From Theropithecus gelada (taxonomy: Eukaryota > Chordata > Mammalia > Primates > Cercopithecidae), in NCBI RefSeq assembly GCF_003255815.1, contig NC_037669.1, forward strand, positions 132,990,047-133,054,046: a stretch of DNA of 64,000 nt, in the 5' to 3' direction. Both the position numbers and the translations under genes were made by a program. Every line of letters begins with the position of its first letter. Positions within the stretch are counted from its first letter, which is position 1. The notes beneath the pieces are model-generated. The model saw only the letters and a program-made list of their open reading frames with translations, made no database searches and was not told the DNA's origin. Shown here in pieces: positions 11,321-22,559 of the stretch.

Positions 11321-12094
11321 TAATACAGCTAACTGAGGTCACCACTGAAAGGTGGAGCATTTTATTGGAAATGTGGGAGCCAAATCTTGACAAAAAGTTG
11401 TAAAACCTTTATACACAGAATGTCATCTATTATCGAAGAATTAGTTAGCAAAAGGAGTTGGAAGTGGTGATATAAAAGCCCCTGACTTTTCTCTTTGTAA
11501 ATGATCAATCTCTAGGAAACTGAGCTAGATTTATTTTCAGGCAAAGGCTAGCTGGAAACAAGGAAAACACTAAATGCTTCTTGCCAAATTGTCACGAGAG
11601 TCTAATAAAATGGTAAGAATCCTACAGGCTTATATGCTAACCTACACCTGCTGACTGAGATGTGAGTAGGGGATTCTGAAGGATACAGAAGGTTAATACA
11701 AATCCAGGCATTTACTTCATCGTTGCTAAGAAGGTATGGAGGTGAAAAGGAATCAAAAAGCAGATAAAAATGGGAGTCAAAGTTTGAACTACCACTGAGG
11801 AATTTAAAATGAACTGTCATAACTTTGAGAAATAAGGAAAGTCCAAATAAGTCACCAATAAATTAACAGCCTAAACCAATTGTATCAGCTCATAGGTCCA
11901 CTGAAAATTTAGCTATTTGAAAGTACATTGTAGAGATCATGAAACTTCACCCCTAAATACCTCAGCACATGTCTCCTAAGAATAAGAGTATTCTCTCGCA
12001 TGACCACAATATACTATCCTGGCTAAAAAAAAAAAAGTTAATTCAGAAATATTATCTTATAAACAGTTTACATTGACATTCCCCCTGTTGTTTT
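11321..12094. other. Unassigned sequence
   Basis: Nothing recognised in about 770 bp. An A run of about 12 lies near 12026. Open frames here are short and featureless. Confidence 0.45.
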
Positions 12095-12103
12095 TAAAAT
12101 GTC

Positions 12104-12403
12104 CTTTTTTTTTTTTTCTTTGAGATGGAGTCTTGCTCTGTCACCCATGTTGGAGTGCAGTGGCGCAATCTCAGCTCACTGCAAGCTCCGCCTCCCAGGT
12201 TCACACCATTCTCCTGCCTCAGCCTCCCAAGCAGCTGGGACTACAGGCGCCTGTCACTGCGCTCGGCTAATTTTTTTGTATTTTTAGTAGAGACGGGGTT
12301 TCACCATGTTAGCCAGGATGGTCTTGATCTCCTGACTTCGTGATCCACCCGCCTTGGCCTCCCAAAGTGCTGAGATTACAGACATGAGCCACCGCGCAGG
12401 GCC
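12104..12403 (-). mobile_element. AluY-type SINE with target-site duplication
   Basis: A complete Alu in reverse: T-rich tail, TTTGAGATGGAGTCTTGCTC, CACCATTCTCCTGCCTCAGC, GTTAGCCAGGATGGTCTTGA and the head CATGAGCCACCGCGCAGGGCC. Flanking TAAAATGTCCT (12095) and TAAAATGTCTT (12404) are the target duplication. Open frames of 62 and 72 codons here are Alu antisense frames. Confidence 0.97.
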
Positions 12404-12434
12404 TAAAATGTCTTTTATGGTCTTTGTATGGTGT

Positions 12435-13104
12435 AGAGAGGGAAATCCAGGATCTAGTCAAGGTCCACATAGTGCATTTGGATGCTACGTTTCTGTTTGG
12501 TCTTTCCATAGCTAGAACAGTCCCAAAGATACCAGCCACTTGTCTTACAAAATGTCCCACATTCTGGATTTGTCTGACTGTATCCTTGTGATTATATTCT
12601 GATTTAACATTTTTGCCAAGAGTACTGTGTAGGTGATATTGTATTCATCTTACTGCAACTCATCAGGAAGCAGATAATGTCAAGTGGTCCCCCTCTTGAT
12701 GATGCTGGGTTGGGGAAGGTGATGTCCTCCAGATCTGTCCACTGTAGAGGCACATTTTCCCCCTCGTAGTAATTTAAGTCATCTGAAGGGTTAGACTTTG
12801 GGAATATGAGAATATTCTGAATCCATAAAATAATTTTAGCATTCATTGACACTCTTTGCTTAATTTATTAGAAATTTCAAAATAGATATTATTTAATTCC
12901 ATTATTCCTTCTACATTTATTAGCTGAAATTCTGTGAAGCATAGCTTTCTGCACTACTCTTTCCTCCTTTCTCTTTCTTTTTAGTATCACTATGAACCCA
13001 TGGGCTTTTAAAGTTTTTATTTAAAAGTTATAATATTTTAGTGCCATTATCATTCTGATATTCAAATTGTCCCAAAAGCCAAAGGGAGTCCTTCAAGCTG
13101 CAGG
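12435..13104. mobile_element. Old L1M-type LINE 3' region
   Basis: The order AGAACAGTCCCAAAGATACC, CATTCTGGATTTGTCTGACT, ATTTTTGCCAAGAGTACTGT, ATCAGGAAGCAGATAATGTC, TTCCATTATTCCTTCTACAT, TATCACTATGAACCCATGGG and GTCCTTCAAGCTGCAGG matches a block I associate with 3' regions of old L1M elements. The T-rich strand shown suggests antisense orientation, but I leave the strand open. Confidence 0.65.
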
Positions 13105-13128
13105 GTGTGTGTGTGTGTGTGTGTGTGT
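13105..13128. repeat. (GT)12 microsatellite
   Basis: Twelve uninterrupted GT units, directly at the edge of the old L1M-like block. Confidence 0.95.
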
Positions 13129-13182
13129 AAATACCCATTTTGGTTTTGATAACTGTCTTAATTTCTGACACTGCAGACTCAC

Positions 13183-13573
13183 TGCTATGGTCTGAATGTT
13201 TGTGTCCCTCTCAAATTCATCTGTTGAAATCCTAATCCCCAAGGTGATATTAGAAAGTGCAGTCTTTGGGAGGTGATTGGGTCATGAAAGTGGAGCCCTT
13301 ATGAATGAAGGTGGAGCCCTTATGAATGGAATTAGTACCATTAATCCCATTAGGGACCCCAAAGAACTCTCTACAACTCTTTCCACAAGGTGAGAATACA
13401 ACAAGAAGTTGAGAGGTCAGTAATTGGCAACCTAGAAGAGGGTCCTCACAAGAGCCCAACCATGCTGGCACCCTGATCTTGGACTTCCAGTCTACAAAAC
13501 CAAGAGAAATAATTTTTGTTAATAAGCCACCCAGTCTATGTTATTTGTTGTTAACTGCCTGAATAGACTAAGA
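13183..13573 (+). mobile_element. MLT1-type solo LTR (ERVL-MaLR)
   Basis: TGCTATGGTCTGAATGTTTG, GTGTCCCTCTCAAATTCATC, TTGGGAGGTGATTGGGTCAT, CCTGATCTTGGACTTCCAGT, AATAAGCCACCCAGTCTATG and GACTAAGATA give the MLT1 order in sense. A short internal tandem duplication (GGTGGAGCCCTTATGAATG-like, near 13290-13328) is visible. I could not match target duplications. Confidence 0.93.
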
Positions 13574-13574
13574 T

Positions 13575-14584
13575 ATTGTCTCTGCCCTACACTTGTATTC
13601 ACACATTTAATCCAGGAGTATTCTTTCTAATCAATGTTATTATAGCAAAAGCTGATGAATTATGAAGATGACAGTACTATTATTCTAAAAAAAAATGTCC
13701 TAAGAAAAATTCAAGTTACAGTTTCCATAGGTCAACATTAATTATATTAATATCATTTTGAAACTTCCTCAATTAATGCTTTCCACTATATTTTAGGGAC
13801 TTTGTTTTTAGCTACATCTGCAGGAATTATGATACAAATCAACTGGGGACATTAAGAAAGAACAAAACTACATTTTATCCCTTATTCCTGAAAGCTAGTA
13901 AGGCTTTTATGTTATGTCCGTATGAAACTAGACAACTGATCAATTTTGTTGATTCCTTCCAACTGATAAATTTTGTGAAAAGACAAGGTGGGAAGCCCAA
14001 GTCTAGGTCACGCAAATAGGCTGAGTCCTAGCTCTGCCCTTCAAGGGAGAGGCCTGGCTGTCCCAGACCTTGTGGGAAGGGCGGCCGCTGTACCCTCTCC
14101 ACAGTCCCGGACTCAACTCATTTCTCCTACTCTCGCCTCAGCTTCCTCACAGCTGACCTTCATTTCATTCCCCTCTCCTAATTCCTCCAATATGACACAC
14201 CCATATGTGCCTCTGAGTTTTTAGCCCTGGACAAGTCTAACTTCCCTCCCATGGTCCACTGACTCCATGAATAGACCCAGACCAGTCCCACCCACCAACT
14301 CCATGGACCATATGCTTCTCAGAACCGACCCAGCATCCAACAATCTTGTACAAACAGAATTTATGCATTTCCCTTGATAACAAGTAACTAGGATGTGCCT
14401 CCAAGACCTGAAGGACAGGACTAGAGTAAATCCCCTTCGAGGCTCAGGATATAAAACCTAGGTCTTAATGGGGTTACCTCCTCTGTCATTTTCATGAGCT
14501 TTTTTTTCTGGTTTCTGCCAAAACTTGAAATGATCATATTCCCATGCTTTTATTCAGTGCTTTTCTTTCATGCTGGAGGCAAGG
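13575..14584. other. Unassigned sequence with a TATA-like motif
   Basis: About 1 kb without a recognised family. It includes a C-rich part (13990-14330) and GGATATAAAACCTAGG near 14448, which could be a decayed LTR promoter. No matching LTR borders were found. A 78-codon frame at 13988-14224 has no domain. Confidence 0.4.
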
Positions 14585-14800
14585 TAACCTCTGGAGTCAC
14601 ATAGACTAGCTCCTCTGATTACCAGCTGTGTGACCCTGGCAAGTTGCTTAACCCTTCTAGGCTTTGGTTTCCCTATCTGTAAAGTAGATATAATAATAGT
14701 AGCTACATCATAGGTTTGTTGTGAAGAGTGAATAAGGAACATGTCAATAGGATGCACAATGTCTGAAAGTGATAGGTCAATTATGTGAGCTCTTATTATG
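14585..14800 (-). repeat. MIR SINE
   Basis: ACCAGCTGTGTGACCCTGGC, AAGTTGCTTAACCCTTCTAG, TTTCCCTATCTGTAAAGTAG and ATCATAGGTTTGTTGTGAAG give a well-preserved reverse MIR. Confidence 0.95.
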
Positions 14801-14804
14801 ATTA

Positions 14805-15000
14805 TGGCTTCATTCTCACCTGCTGGGCAATCTCATCAAAGACTTTCCTATTTTTATGCAAACAACTTCCAGATTTACCAATACCCTCTAATTAGTCTTC
14901 CATTCTTCCACTCTAAAACTGTCCTACCAACATGCTACTAGACTTTTCTAGCTTCTCAAACTCAACATTTCCAAACCGAATTTATCTTCTTTTAGTACAC
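14805..15000 (+). repeat. L2 LINE fragment
   Basis: CATGCTACTAGACTTTTCTA, then TTCTCAAACTCAACATTTCC and AAACCGAATTTATCTTC match the L2 block with CTCAAACTCAACATGTCCAA. It ends where the L1M at 15010 begins. Confidence 0.7.
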
Positions 15001-15009
15001 TCATTTTTA

Positions 15010-16430
15010 TGCCTTTTTTTTTAACTTATTTTTAGATAATTGTAGATTCACACAATTTTCATTGTAGGAAATAATAGAGAAAAATATTGTGTACTCTTTC
15101 TCTAGTTTCCCCCAATGATGACATCTTACATAACTACAGTACAATATCACAACCAGGAAATTGATATTGATACAATCCAAGCTTAATCAAGTTTCACCAG
15201 TTTTACATGCACTGTATTGTGTGTTTTTAGTTCTATATAATTTTATCACATATATGGGTTCATGTAACCACTAACCACAGTCCATATACAGAACAGTTCC
15301 ATCACAAGGATCCCTCCTGCTACCCTTTTATGGCCCCCCCGCCTCCTTCTTCTTCTTTTCCCAACTTGTGGCAACAACGAATTTGTTCCCCATCTATATA
15401 ATTTTGTCACTACAAGAATGTTATATGAATGGCATCATACAATATATAATTTTTTGATACTGCTTTTCTTCACTCAGTATAATTTCCAAGAGATCACCCA
15501 AGTTGTGTATATCAATAGTTCTCTTCCTTTTACTATGGAATGGTATTCCAGTTTATGACATGCCACAGTTTGACCAACCAGTCACACATTAAAGTACACT
15601 GGAGTTGTTTCCAGTTTGGGGTTATTATGACTAAAGCTGCTATATACATTTGTGTACAGTCATCTACGTGAATACAGTTTTCATTTTTGTGAGATAAATG
15701 TCCAACAGTGCAATTATAGTGTTGCATGGTAAGCACATTTTAGTTCTGTAAGAAATTGTCATATTTTACTCTAGAATGGTTGTACCACATTATATTCTCA
15801 CCAGCGTCCGAGTGGTCCAGTTTTTCTGCATCCTCATCAGCATTTGATGTTATCACTACTTTTAATTTTAGCCAGTCTGATTGATACGTAGTGATATCCC
15901 ATTGTCATTTTAATTTGCACTTCACCAATGGCTAATGATGTTGGACATCCTTTCATGTGCTTATTTGCCATCTATATATCCTCTTCACGTGAAATGTATG
16001 TATATGTATTTTGTCCATTTTCCAAAAGGATTGTTTGGGTTATTTATTGTTGAAAGAGTTCATTGTATATATTCTAGATACAATTCCTTTGTTATATATG
16101 CCATTTGCAAATATTGTCCCCCAGTCTATAGCTTGTCTTTTCTTTCTCTTGACAAGGTCTTTCACAGAGCAAAAGTTTTTAATGTTGATAGTGTCCAATT
16201 TGACAGTTTTTTTCTTTTATGAATAGTGCTTTTGGTGATAAGTTTAAGAAGGCTTTACCTAATCTGAGGTTTCAAAATTTTTCTATTTTTTTCTAAACTT
16301 TTTATAGTTTTCCATTTTACATTCAAGTCTGTGATCCATTATGAGGTAATTTTTGTATAAGGCATATGGTTGAGGTTCATATTCTTGCTGAAGGATATCA
16401 GATTTCTCTCACATTTTGAACAATGACATT
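15010..16430 (-). mobile_element. L1M LINE, ORF2 3' end and 3' UTR
   Basis: A 1.4-kb antisense L1. Reading the plus strand it starts in the 3' UTR (TAGATAATTGTAGATTCACA, AATATCACAACCAGGAAATT, GTTCCATCACAAGGATCCCT). It then runs back through the ORF2 C-terminal part (ATGGAATGGTATTCCAG, TTGTTTCCAGTTTGGGG, TGGCTAATGATGTTGGACAT, CTATAGCTTGTCTTTTC, AGAGCAAAAGTTTTTAATGT). ORF2 is broken by many stops and frameshifts, so the copy is dead. Open frames of 71-95 codons inside are incidental. Confidence 0.95.
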
Positions 16431-16479
16431 GCTATTCACAGAGAGGTTATTGAGCCTGTGGGTCTCCCTTTTCCTTTTC

Positions 16480-16915
16480 AGGTCCTCCTCCATCCAGTCT
16501 GTTTTTCTCTGTCTGTCCTAGAATCATTTTCTTAAAACCACATTTCATCATGTCATTCTCCTGTGTAAACACCTTAGATGGGTGTTGACTCATGATGACA
16601 GACCTCTAGCCCTTTAGCTGGGCATACACCACTTAGACAACCCAACCACAGTTTCCCTTTCCTTAACCTCCACATATTTGCACAGTGCTTCAGCCACACA
16701 GGACACACAAAGGTCTTTCAGAGATGCTTTACAGATGCCATTTTTCCCCACTACAAAACCATTTTTTTCCCCCTGTGTCTCCCGCCTCAACACTAGCTGG
16801 AAGGTCACCTTTTCCACATATCTTTCCCCTAAAACACTTGCTCCCCTAACTTCCCAGGAAGAATTGCATCCTCATCCAAATTCCCATGAAACTCTCCTCA
16901 TGCTTCTTTACTGCC
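16480..16915 (+). repeat. L2 LINE fragment
   Basis: CCTCCATCCAGTCTGTTTTT, ATCATTTTCTTAAAACCACA and ATCATGTCATTCTCCTGTGT match the L2 region CTTTTTAAAACATAAATCAGATCATGTCACT, followed by a CAGTGCTTCAGCCACACAGG-like block. It is diverged, with small indels. The 115-codon frame at 16678-17025 crosses this L2 into the MIR that follows and is not a gene. Confidence 0.7.
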
Positions 16916-16917
16916 TA

Positions 16918-17055
16918 TGTTTTTTTGTCTGTAAAATAGGCCTAAAAAAAAAAAAACTTAGAGTTGTTTGGAAACTAAATGAGTTAATACCTGTAAAGCA
17001 AATAGAAGCACAATCTAGGCCATAATCAGTGCTCAATACATTTGTTATTGATGTC
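16918..17055 (-). repeat. MIR SINE fragment
   Basis: TTTTTGTCTGTAAAATAGGC, an A run, AACTAAATGAGTTAATACCT, GTAAAGCAAATAGAAGCACA and GTGCTCAATACATTTGTTAT are reverse MIR landmarks. Confidence 0.8.
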
Positions 17056-17089
17056 ATAATTTTCATATACCTTTGTTGTATCTCATGTA

Positions 17090-17235
17090 ATAGTTTATTA
17101 TAGATACTTTTTCTAAGTTGATTATTTATTCTTCTTCTCTACCAGGTTGTGTAAGGTTTTCTATAGCTTCTCTTACTTTCCCACAATGTTAGTACATAAT
17201 AGATTGTGATAAACATTTGTTGAACTAAATTCTTC
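17090..17235 (+). repeat. L2 LINE 3' end fragment
   Basis: The ending GTACATAATAGATTGTGATA then AACATTTGTTGAACTAAA corresponds to the L2 terminus (ACATAGTAGGTGCTCAATAA, ATATTTGTTGAATGAA). Confidence 0.65.
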
Positions 17236-17849
17236 AAATTTAATAAGCCAATACAATGAAAAAAAACTGACCTTTCCCCTTGAATCAACAAGTTGTTTTA
17301 TTGAACTAATTATTTTGGAAATTAATGGACATCCCTCCACTTCAATTTTTGTTTTGGTTGAATACAAGCATGAGGGTTAAATGAATTGCTGAAAGAAAAG
17401 ATGATCATGTTATTTATTAATGACAGAAAAGTAGGTTTATTCTACTTAATGCTCTCCAGTAAGACAATACTCTTTTTTGTTTAAGGGCAAAAATTATGCT
17501 AACTCTAATAGACAGGGAATATTGGGTTCTTCATTTTGCATTAAAATCATACTTTCCCCACATTCTTGGAAGAAGTTGTATCCAGAAGGACTGTGAAGAA
17601 GAGTTAGAATAGGTGAACATTTGGGTAAAGAAGAATATAAAATACATTGGAGAAGGTGATGGAAATGGGAAGGATTTGGTCAACCACACTGAAAAAATGA
17701 CATGCTCATTTCTAGTTAGTAGTTATATAAAAATAAAACTATCCAGAAAAGCAACAGTATACTTTTATACCACTGAAGAATCCCAGAATATATACACAAT
17801 TAACTACAAAAAGAAATATCAAAATCTCTGGAATGCCGTATTGGCAGTA
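17236..17849. other. Unassigned AT-rich sequence
   Basis: No repeat family or gene recognised. A 115-codon plus-strand frame (17613-17960) is lysine- and asparagine-rich, as expected of AT-rich DNA by chance, and runs into the LTR-like repeat that follows. Confidence 0.45.
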
Positions 17850-18310
17850 TTTTTGGTGGTTCCTCCTGCCACAAAGCCTGGCTGTGGTGTCAGCATTCAC
17901 CCTCCCCACCCTCAGGTGAATCTTGGCTTAAGTCATTCCCAATGCCAAGGTGTGGTTTAGGAAGGGGCCTATGGCACAGTCCTGGGCAATGAGGCACAAG
18001 AGAGTCTACTGGGAAGTTTGTCTTGCTCTTACAAAAGAAAGAGGATGTGTGAGGAGGAGCCATTTCATTTTCCTGTCTCTGAACATTGTAGTACACATGA
18101 AGATGTTGCACTCAGAGCTTCTGAAGTCACCACACAATAAAAGACACTTACAAGATAGCACTGAGAATGGCAGAGCAGCAAGGTGGAGGACTTGAGTCCA
18201 TGACGAAATCACTGAGCCTCTGAAAAAAAGCAGGAGTCCCTCTGTCTCAGGATATCTTGTTACCTAAGATAATAAACTCTTCATTGTCTGACTAGCTTAG
18301 CAGATTTTCT
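17850..18310 (+). repeat. LTR-like old repeat, possibly late MLT1 type
   Basis: The 3' part reads GAGAATGGCAGAGCAGCAAG, GTGGAGGACTTGAGTCCATG, TCTTGTTACCTAAGATAATA and AACTCTTCATTGTCTGACTA. I associate this layout with old MaLR-type LTR ends (TTGTTATGTGAGATAATAAA, TTATTGTTTAAGCC). Family assignment and 5' boundary are uncertain. Confidence 0.45.
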
Positions 18311-18487
18311 ATTTCTGGCCTACAAAAGTTTGTAAACAGACTCAGTATTCTGAGTGCTCTAAGTAAGACTGACATACTGATTTTAAGAGGAAATCTGCAG
18401 TTTAGTTGACTAGAAGTGCATTCATACTTATAATGACTATTCTAGAGGAGAGACAGTCAGACTTGTTGTACAACCAGTGAGAAGTAA

Positions 18488-18715
18488 CAGTATAAAGAAC
18501 ACAGACTCCCGAAGCAGGGAGCCCAGGTTCAAATCTCACTTTTGTAGCTCACCAGCTATGGGGCCTTAGGCAAGATACTTTATTTGACTGAATTTCAGTT
18601 CCTTCATTGTAAAATGCCTACAGCAATACCTACCTCATAGGTTGATAGGGTGTACTAAATGCAATAATGTAATAATAAAGGGCCTGTCAAATAGGAACCC
18701 AAATAAATGTTAATT
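18488..18715 (-). repeat. MIR SINE
   Basis: GCCCAGGTTCAAATCTCACT, CCAGCTATGGGGCCTTAGGC, TTCCTTCATTGTAAAATGCC, ACCTACCTCATAGGTTGATA and AGGGCCTGTCAAATAGGAAC give an almost full reverse MIR. Confidence 0.94.
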
Positions 18716-18719
18716 TCTC

Positions 18720-19210
18720 TTCCCCTAATTAATCCTTTGCCAAGATGAAACACTAACTCGGCTTATTAGACCATTAATTCAGACGCCTTCTTTCCAGCAG
18801 GAATTACTCTGTCAGCGGGGCTGGTGTCATCAAGAGTAATTTCTGCTGAAAAGTTTCCAATCTTCACGTTTCTACTGTGAAGCCTAGTGTGGTGCAGAAG
18901 GGATCAGGCAGGGTTACTTCCAACCATAGAGAAAATTGATGTGACGATAACCACAGTGGAAGGGTTTATACGCCCTTGATTGTTTTATTCTCACCCCTTA
19001 AAAAAGGTATGTGGGTGGAATTAATGGGCTCCAGGAAAGTGTGCTTGTAGTAACTTTTCCTCCGAGTTATTTCTACATTTTCCGTTACATTCCACCAAAA
19101 GCAAATTGTACTCTACTGATCATGATTACCAAGCTCCTGAATACAATTAATTAACACACTGACTTAATAATATATTGTGTTTGGATTATAAAAACAAAAG
19201 TAGCAGTTGG
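18720..19210. other. Candidate conserved non-coding element
   Basis: A compact single-copy block with no repeat signature. It has several homeodomain-like cores (AGACCATTAATTCAGACG, CAATTAATTAACACACTGAC), a GCTGAAAAGTTTCC block, balanced base composition in an AT-rich setting and no open frame. This texture is typical of developmental enhancers, but conservation cannot be judged from one sequence. Confidence 0.3.
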
Positions 19211-19339
19211 TGTCAGCAAGAAGTCCTCTTTATTTCTGGTATAGTAATACAGGCTATTGTAAAGGTATTCAACTTTTGCAATAAATAAATAGAAGTCATG
19301 TTTACCTAAATAGTCATTAGTTACATGCTTGTACTAATA

Positions 19340-19830
19340 ATGAGGGTAAAATTGGTAAATATAACTGGGAGACAATTAGACATCAAAACCCTTTAAAATG
19401 CATTTACTCTTTGACCTAAAAATTCCACTTTTAGGAATTTATTTTTTATAAAGAAATAAAGACTTGTGCAATAATTTTTCAAGAATTTTTCTTGCAGGAA
19501 GAAAACAACCTAAGCATTCAAGATCCAAAGATTAAATTAGGGAATGTCTACCCAATCAAATACTACACAACCATTGAAAATGAAATCATAGGAAAAAAAA
19601 ATGTATTGACATGGAAAGATGCACATGATATATTCCCAGATTTTGAGAGGTCATAAACTGTATGTTCAGTGCTTTAGAGTTTTCATTAAAACATATTTAT
19701 TTTTTTAGTTTCAATGGCTGTATACCAAAATGATTATGAAATGCTTCTTCTTAAGGATTTTTATTCCATCTTGATTCTGTATTTTTTTTCAGTAAGTATA
19801 AACTGTGTAATAAAGCAAAATAATTTTTAA
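19340..19830 (+). mobile_element. L1M/HAL1-type LINE 3' fragment
   Basis: CTTTGACCTAAAAATTCCAC, TTTTAGGAATTTATTTTTTA, GAAAACAACCTAAGCATTCA, AGGGAATGTCTACCCAATCA and GACATGGAAAGATGCACATG match the C-terminal ORF2/3' region of old L1s (CTTTGACCCAGCAATTCCAC, AGGAATTTATCC, GAAACAACCTAAATGTCC). It is decayed by many indels. Confidence 0.75.
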
Positions 19831-20344
19831 AAATTCAAATGAGAAATTAGTAAAATACTTTTAAGCTAAATAGCTAGTAAATAGACCTTTCATTGTTTAT
19901 TATCTAGACTCTGAACTCTGGCTTCTCAGATTTCAGCCAAAATCTGATTTTTAAAGTTGTAATTTAGGAGGTTGAAGACCAACTCCCCAGGGTAAGAAGA
20001 TCATCAGGTTGTCCTTTTAGGGGAGGTGACTGCTCCCTCCTCGTCTTACTGATGACCATAAACTAGAAAGGTAGTGAACTCTGTTTTAAACTGGGGGTAT
20101 TCTCTTCAGTCAGAAATGTCCAAGCCCTTACAATGACATGCAGGGAAGTTTAAAGTAGCTTTCCTGCCCATGCTTAGTTGGTTCTTTGTGTTTCCCGGGA
20201 AGGATCCTTCCAAAGAAAAGAAGCCAATTGGCACCCACTCTGGGATGCAGCTCCTGGCTGTCACCTCCAAGGAGACAAAAGTTCTGGCTTCTATCAGAAC
20301 CCTGCCTGCCATGCTTACCTGGACCCTGATTTAGTTATCATATT
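19831..20344. other. Unassigned sequence
   Basis: Nothing recognised. Overlapping open frames of 66-68 codons on both strands (20106-20378) have no domain or coding context. Confidence 0.45.
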
Positions 20345-20575
20345 ATTAATAATTATTATTGCCTTGGGTGTTTATTGACCTTCTGCTGTGTACCATGCAC
20401 TTTGCCAGGCACTTTTCACACATTATTTCATTTAAAATCTTAACAGCAGCCATGGAAGGTTAAAGCTATCATTAACCTCATTTTATAGATGAAGAAACAG
20501 TTTGCCCAAGATTATATGGCTAGTAAGGATGAGAGGCAAAATGAGAAACTAGATCTACCTGGATTTTATTAGAGA
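20345..20575 (+). repeat. MIR SINE
   Basis: GTTTATTGACCTTCTGCTGT, ACCATGCACTTTGCCAGGCA, CCTCATTTTATAGATGAAGA and GCCCAAGATTATATGGCTAG are MIR landmarks in sense order. Confidence 0.92.
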
Positions 20576-20799
20576 TTCCTTAACCAATTAAATTTGGATG
20601 TTTATAATTCACTTTGGGGAGAAAGTTCAATTTGCCATTCCTGGGTCTTTCTAGACCAGAGTTAAAAGTAATTCCAAGAAATTACTAAACCATTTCACAT
20701 TTCACAACCAGAGGAGTGATTCTGCTGTATAGCCACACCCTTGAGTGCTGGTGGCAAAAAAAAAAAAAAGGCCAAGACACAGCCAAGGGTCCTTCTGTG

Positions 20800-20960
20800 T
20801 TCAGCTCCATGCTGACTTGCTTGTCGCTTAACTTTTCTAAACCTCAGATCCTTATAGAGAAAATGAGCTTTATTCTTGTCCTAAATACCTTGTTTGTGAG
20901 TATCAAATAAGACAATGTGTGTGTAGGCACTTTTGAAAGTACAAAGAGCAGGAATCTTGA
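20800..20960 (-). repeat. MIR SINE fragment, A13 run upstream
   Basis: CATGCTGACTTGCTTGTCGC, TTAACTTTTCTAAACCTCAG and GAGTATCAAATAAGACAATG followed by GTAGGCACTTTTGAAAGTA fit a diverged reverse MIR. A run of about 13 A lies at 20757-20769, just before it. Confidence 0.7.
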
Positions 20961-21464
20961 TTACTCCTCACGCAAATCACTTCCGCCCTCAAAACTCAAA
21001 AGCAATGTAACTTTTATATAGCATTTTGCAAAAGACTGAGTGAGGGGTTTTAGAAATACAGAGAAACCTTAATGTAAAAAAGTCCCCTGTGTAATGTTTC
21101 CCCATGTTTAGCGTTAATAAGTCCTGAGGAAAAGTCATTGACTCAATGCTCCCTACCCCCATCTAATGCTTTTGATTTAATGTTTCCTCTCTAAGTGCAT
21201 GAATTTTTGAAATACAGGAAATTTTGCCACAGGACTTAAGAGTCCCCTGTGACTTGATGTTAGGGTATCTCCGTAGTCATTTTGGTCTGTGCTCCCTGGG
21301 AGCAAATTAGAGCTTTGGCCGTGAGTTGATACGCATTCTGTTTTTAACTAAAGATGATAGTTGGCTCCATTACTCAAAAATATTATACCAAGGCTTAGGA
21401 TTACATTTGCAAGGACTAATTTTTTTAAAAAACTAATATATGGCAGTAGAGGGAACAAAGGAAT
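20961..21464. other. Unassigned sequence
   Basis: About 500 bp in which I recognise no family and no gene. Confidence 0.45.
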
Positions 21465-22110
21465 TTTTTATTGACCATTTTTTAAAACAACTTTAAGTTG
21501 TAAAAGCAATATATGCCCATGTTTTAAAATTCAAAGAGGGTACATAAAGTGAAATGGAAAAGTACTCACTCCACATACATTCCACTTCTGATTGGTAAAC
21601 ACTAGTTTCTCATACATGCTTTGAGAATTTTTCTATGATTATACAAGCAAATAGATGTAAATACATAACTATTTTTTAACACAGTATCATTTATGCTATA
21701 GACTGCCCCCAAAATGCTTTTTTCCTAAAAGTATGTTTGTGTAGTTTTTAATATTCTCCTGTATTGCTCAAACAGTTTTAAGCTCTCTCCTCTGCAGTAT
21801 TCCATTGCATGGATATAACAAATTATTTCAATATTTTTCCCTGGGTGAATACTTAGTTGTTTATAGATTTTAAATAACACAAACAATGCTGCAACGAAAA
21901 CTTCACCACATGTCTTTGCTCAGTTATGTGAGTTCATCTGTAGAAAAATTCTTAGAAGTAAAACTGATAGGTCCGAAGGGAGGTACTAATCAAGTGTTGA
22001 TAGATTTTTTTAAATGCAAATTACCATCTAAAGCTGGTTGTCCTAATTTGCTTTTCACCCACCCTTGCTATTGAGAGCCCTGCCTTTGCCAACAATGGGT
22101 ATAGATGATA
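21465..22110 (-). mobile_element. L1M/HAL1-type LINE 3' region
   Basis: Antisense L1: TTAAGTTGTAAAAGCAATAT in the 3' UTR, CAGTATTCCATTGCATGGAT, AACACAAACAATGCTGCAAC, AAATTCTTAGAAGTAAAACT, GATAGGTCCGAAGGGAGGTA and TTGCTTTTCACCCACCCTTG. These correspond to the L1 blocks GTATTCCATTGTATGGATGT, AACAATGCTGCAATGAACAT and CCTAGAAGTGGAATTGCTGG. Confidence 0.88.
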
Positions 22111-22289
22111 CAACAATCTATTAAACTAAGATGGATACTATTAATTTTCAGTGGACACTGGATTAAAACAAGTATTTTTTTAGGTCTTAGATAACAAGAA
22201 ACTGGAAATCCTTGCCCCTAGAGGTACTGTGAATCTCCAGGCCTTGAGCTCTGAGAAGAAATCACATTGAAGTGAAATAAATCTCAAAA

Positions 22290-22556
22290 GAGGGGCTTAA
22301 CACTCATGGAGTGTTTATTGTGTGCCAGGCACTGTTCTAAGTACTTAATATACCTTAAGTATCCTGTAATTCCCAACAACCCTATTACAAAGGTACTTCA
22401 GTCATTTCCTTTTTACAGACAAAAAAAATGAAGGCACAGGGAACTCAATTCCCCAAGGTAACTCGGCTGATAAATGATAATGCTCAGATTTGAGCCTAGA
22501 AGTTTGGGTCCAGGGTCAGGTGCTTTTAATCACTTACACACTCTGTCTCTGTGCTC
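22290..22556 (+). repeat. MIR SINE
   Basis: GAGTGTTTATTGTGTGCCAG, GCACTGTTCTAAGTACTTAA, AATTCCCAACAACCCTATTA, CTTTTTACAGACAAAAAAAA and AAGGTAACTCGGCTGATAAA are MIR landmarks in sense, nearly full-length. Confidence 0.95.
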
Positions 22557-22559
22557 CTA

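Noticed and set aside
14440..14470. TATA-like GGATATAAAACCTAGG as a promoter
   Set aside because: No initiator, LTR border or transcript evidence. TATAAAA strings are common in AT-rich DNA.
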